Shown here in pieces: positions 21,429 to 22,976 of a stretch of DNA of 22,976 nt. The stretch spans positions 1 to 22,976 of the forward strand of contig JAGGXL010000075.1 in assembly GCA_021163085.1 (NCBI GenBank), in the 5' to 3' direction. The notes below the pieces were generated by a model, which saw nothing but the letters and a program-made list of their open reading frames with translations, was not told the origin of the DNA and made no database searches. Each line of letters starts with the position of its first letter. The first letter of the stretch is position 1. The position numbers and the translations under genes are program-made. This stretch comes from Thermodesulfobacterium sp. GTDB taxonomy: Bacteria > Desulfobacterota > Thermodesulfobacteria > Thermodesulfobacteriales > Thermodesulfobacteriaceae.

Positions 21429-22862
21429 TTAATCTTTAAACGCGGGCTTATCAGCTTCTAAGTAAAAGGTAACTGGACCTACTCTATCCTCATTTAGAGT
21501 ATAGGTAATATCTGTGATACCAAGAGTAACCCCTGCATAAGCTTTATCCAAAATTTTGATAGTTCTTGATTTGTATTCTGCGATTAATTTTTTAAGGTTA
21601 TTTATTGTTTCTTTCATTTTTTCTAAGCTTTTATGACATTTTTCAGCTTCTTCTTCCAGCTTCAATAAAATTTTTTCTTTTTGTTCACTTAATTTTCCAT
21701 ATTTTTTCATTTTTTTCCCCAGCTTTATACCTTGTTCAAGCTTTTCTAAGGCGGTTTTTATTTTTATTTCCTCTTCCAAAGCCTTTCTATAAGGCTCCAT
21801 AAGTGAAGGGTTATACCCTGCAAAAACTTTTGTAGGTGTATGATTTTCGTTACCCAGAATTTTTACGGAAACGTTTCCCCCGCACTTCACTTCTCCTCCA
21901 TATATAATTCCTTTTCCTGAAACAGCAGTAAGATTTCCATAGACAGTACAATTTGAGAATATTAGATAATTTGTAATATTAAAATCGCCCTCTATCTCAA
22001 GTATACCATACTCTACAGTTTTGATTTCGGCATTTCCTTTTACTTTTAATTTTGTTTCTTCACCTCTGATAATTCCTTGACAAATAAAAGGACCATTAAC
22101 TTCTATATATACCTTGTTTTCTGTGGTGCCATGCAGTTCAAGTTCTCCCTCACATACTACCTTAAATCCAAATTTAATATCTCCTTCTATAGTAAGTTTT
22201 TTACCTGTAAAATATACATTTCCAGTTGAAAAATCTACGTTGCTTTTAAGGGTATATTCCGGATATATTTCAATTGTGTCTTTTTCTAATATTAAAACTC
22301 CACTTTCTTTAGCTTTGATTAGGTTGTCTTTTTCATCAATGTATAAATTGCTTCCAAGTGTGAAGGGGGGCTTTTCAGTAAAAGGAGGGGGTTCAATAGG
22401 GTCTCCCCATACATTTACTCCAGGGGTTCCCGGTATTGAAGGATACCATCTTCCTATTGCTTCATCTTTTTTAGCACAAATTATACTTTGACATATATCT
22501 CTTAAATCTTCTGCCTCTGTTTCAGAAGTTTCTTTACATTTTTGTTCTAATTCTTCATCTTTTTGTAAGACAGATAAAAACTTATCAAAAAGTTCTAATT
22601 TTTCTGGAATAGGATCTTTGGGAGGTATACCTTTAGCGACAATCAGCATGTTATTAATAAATTCCGGTTCTTCTAATACTCCTTTAATTTTGTTTTCTTT
22701 TAGTACAGTTTTTACTTTTTCCCACTTTTCTTTTAAAATATTTATTAATGCAGGATCCTTAGGATCTATTTCCAGATATAGATACATATCATCAGGAGAA
22801 ACTTTTATTACCAAATCATCAATAATTATGCCTTCTTTTTTAGCTTCTATTCTGTCTATCAT
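21429..22862 (-). CDS. FapA-like DUF342 protein
   Basis: A 477-residue protein with the DUF342/FapA layout. The N-terminal FapA part (about 1-170) includes VSPDDMYLYLEIDP and the IGRWYPSIPGTPGVNVWGDPI turn, which is characteristic of the family. A polar right-handed beta-helix follows (about 175-350: repeated short strands such as GNVYFTGKKLTIEGDIKFG and VYGNLTAVSGKGIIYGGEV). Next is a coiled coil (about 365-430, EEEIKIKTALEKLEQGIKLG onward) and a short beta tail. In several bacteria FapA-type genes sit with flagellar or polymer-assembly genes; none is visible here. The role is probably structural or scaffold. AAGG just upstream of the ATG acts as ribosome site. It begins three bases after plsY and ends five bases before the unknown helical gene. 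Confidence 0.85.
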   Translation of the reverse strand: MIDRIEAKKEGIIIDDLVIKVSPDDMYLYLEIDPKDPALINILKEKWEKVKTVLKENKIKGVLEEPEFINNMLIVAKGIPPKDPIPEKLELFDKFLSVLQKDEELEQKCKETSETEAEDLRDICQSIICAKKDEAIGRWYPSIPGTPGVNVWGDPIEPPPFTEKPPFTLGSNLYIDEKDNLIKAKESGVLILEKDTIEIYPEYTLKSNVDFSTGNVYFTGKKLTIEGDIKFGFKVVCEGELELHGTTENKVYIEVNGPFICQGIIRGEETKLKVKGNAEIKTVEYGILEIEGDFNITNYLIFSNCTVYGNLTAVSGKGIIYGGEVKCGGNVSVKILGNENHTPTKVFAGYNPSLMEPYRKALEEEIKIKTALEKLEQGIKLGKKMKKYGKLSEQKEKILLKLEEEAEKCHKSLEKMKETINNLKKLIAEYKSRTIKILDKAYAGVTLGITDITYTLNEDRVGPVTFYLEADKPAFKD

Positions 22863-22865
22863 CTT

Positions 22866-22976
22866 TTAACCTTTTTTCCAGGCTTTTTCTTCTCCCCTTA
22901 GAAGTCTTTTAATATTATCTTTGTGTTTTATCCATATTAATATAGCTAAAAGGAAACTACATAATATATATTCGGA
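22866..22976 (-). CDS. plsY: Glycerol-3-phosphate acyltransferase PlsY (3' end)
   Basis: The last 36 codons of a gene running in from the right edge. The visible peptide has a hydrophobic helix (YILCSFLLAILIWI), then the PlsY C-terminal signature KHKDNIKRLLRGEEKAWKKG, which closely matches the HRxNIxRLLxGxE end of the family. PlsY transfers the acyl group from acyl phosphate to glycerol 3-phosphate in the membrane, the first step of phospholipid synthesis. The catalytic part lies outside the window. The stop is three bases before the FapA-like ATG, so plsY probably heads this - strand transcript or lies within it. Confidence 0.85.
   Translation of the reverse strand, partial: SEYILCSFLLAILIWIKHKDNIKRLLRGEEKAWKKG

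Noticed and set aside
1..22976. Search by eye for tRNA, rRNA, CRISPR repeats, insertion-sequence ends, attachment sites, riboswitches for c-di-AMP and a replication origin
   Set aside because: None recognised; genes fill nearly all of the window and the longest gap is about 83 bases.

Overview
The window is a compact, AT-rich bacterial chromosome segment made up almost entirely of housekeeping genes. Intergenic gaps never exceed about 85 bases, and many neighbouring genes overlap or touch. No tRNA, rRNA, insertion sequence, phage gene or CRISPR array is visible. The low GC, lysine- and glutamate-rich proteins, the gene order tilS-ftsH-folP-cdaA-ybbR-glmM, an HflX with a long N-terminal extension and a DUF6485-type small protein suggest an anaerobic, thermophilic Thermodesulfobacteria/Desulfobacterota-like organism. 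That placement is inferred from gene content only.

Layout. Bases 1-5442 (+ strand) hold the 3' end of a phosphoenolpyruvate-utilising enzyme, a long-form glyceraldehyde-3-phosphate dehydrogenase, nusB, cmk, a small HNH endonuclease gene, glmS, a 67-residue cysteine-rich protein and rsfS. Bases 5351-7737 (- strand) hold hflX and a SpoU/TrmH-type RNA methyltransferase. The end of hflX overlaps the end of rsfS by 92 bases. Bases 7821-10546 (+ strand) form a three-gene island: an SfsA-DUF123 fusion, a nucleoside phosphorylase-like protein and an atypical J-domain protein.

Bases 10543-22976 are all on the - strand. Read in the direction of transcription they are: the end of plsY, a FapA-like DUF342 protein, an unknown helical protein, tilS, ftsH, folP, cdaA, ybbR, glmM, a previously easy-to-miss 44-codon membrane peptide gene, a NapH-like polyferredoxin, an RlmI-like rRNA methyltransferase and a PflA-like radical SAM protein.

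How it fits together. glmS and glmM supply amino sugar for UDP-GlcNAc and cell wall synthesis, and cdaA-ybbR place c-di-AMP signalling beside glmM. nusB, rsfS, hflX, tilS and two RNA methyltransferases form a strong translation and ribosome theme. I see no clear new multi-gene defence or signalling system. The items most worth a second look are the 44-codon CxxC membrane peptide coupled to the polyferredoxin, the SfsA-DUF123/nucleosidase/J-protein island, and the tail-to-tail overlap of two 50S-acting factors.
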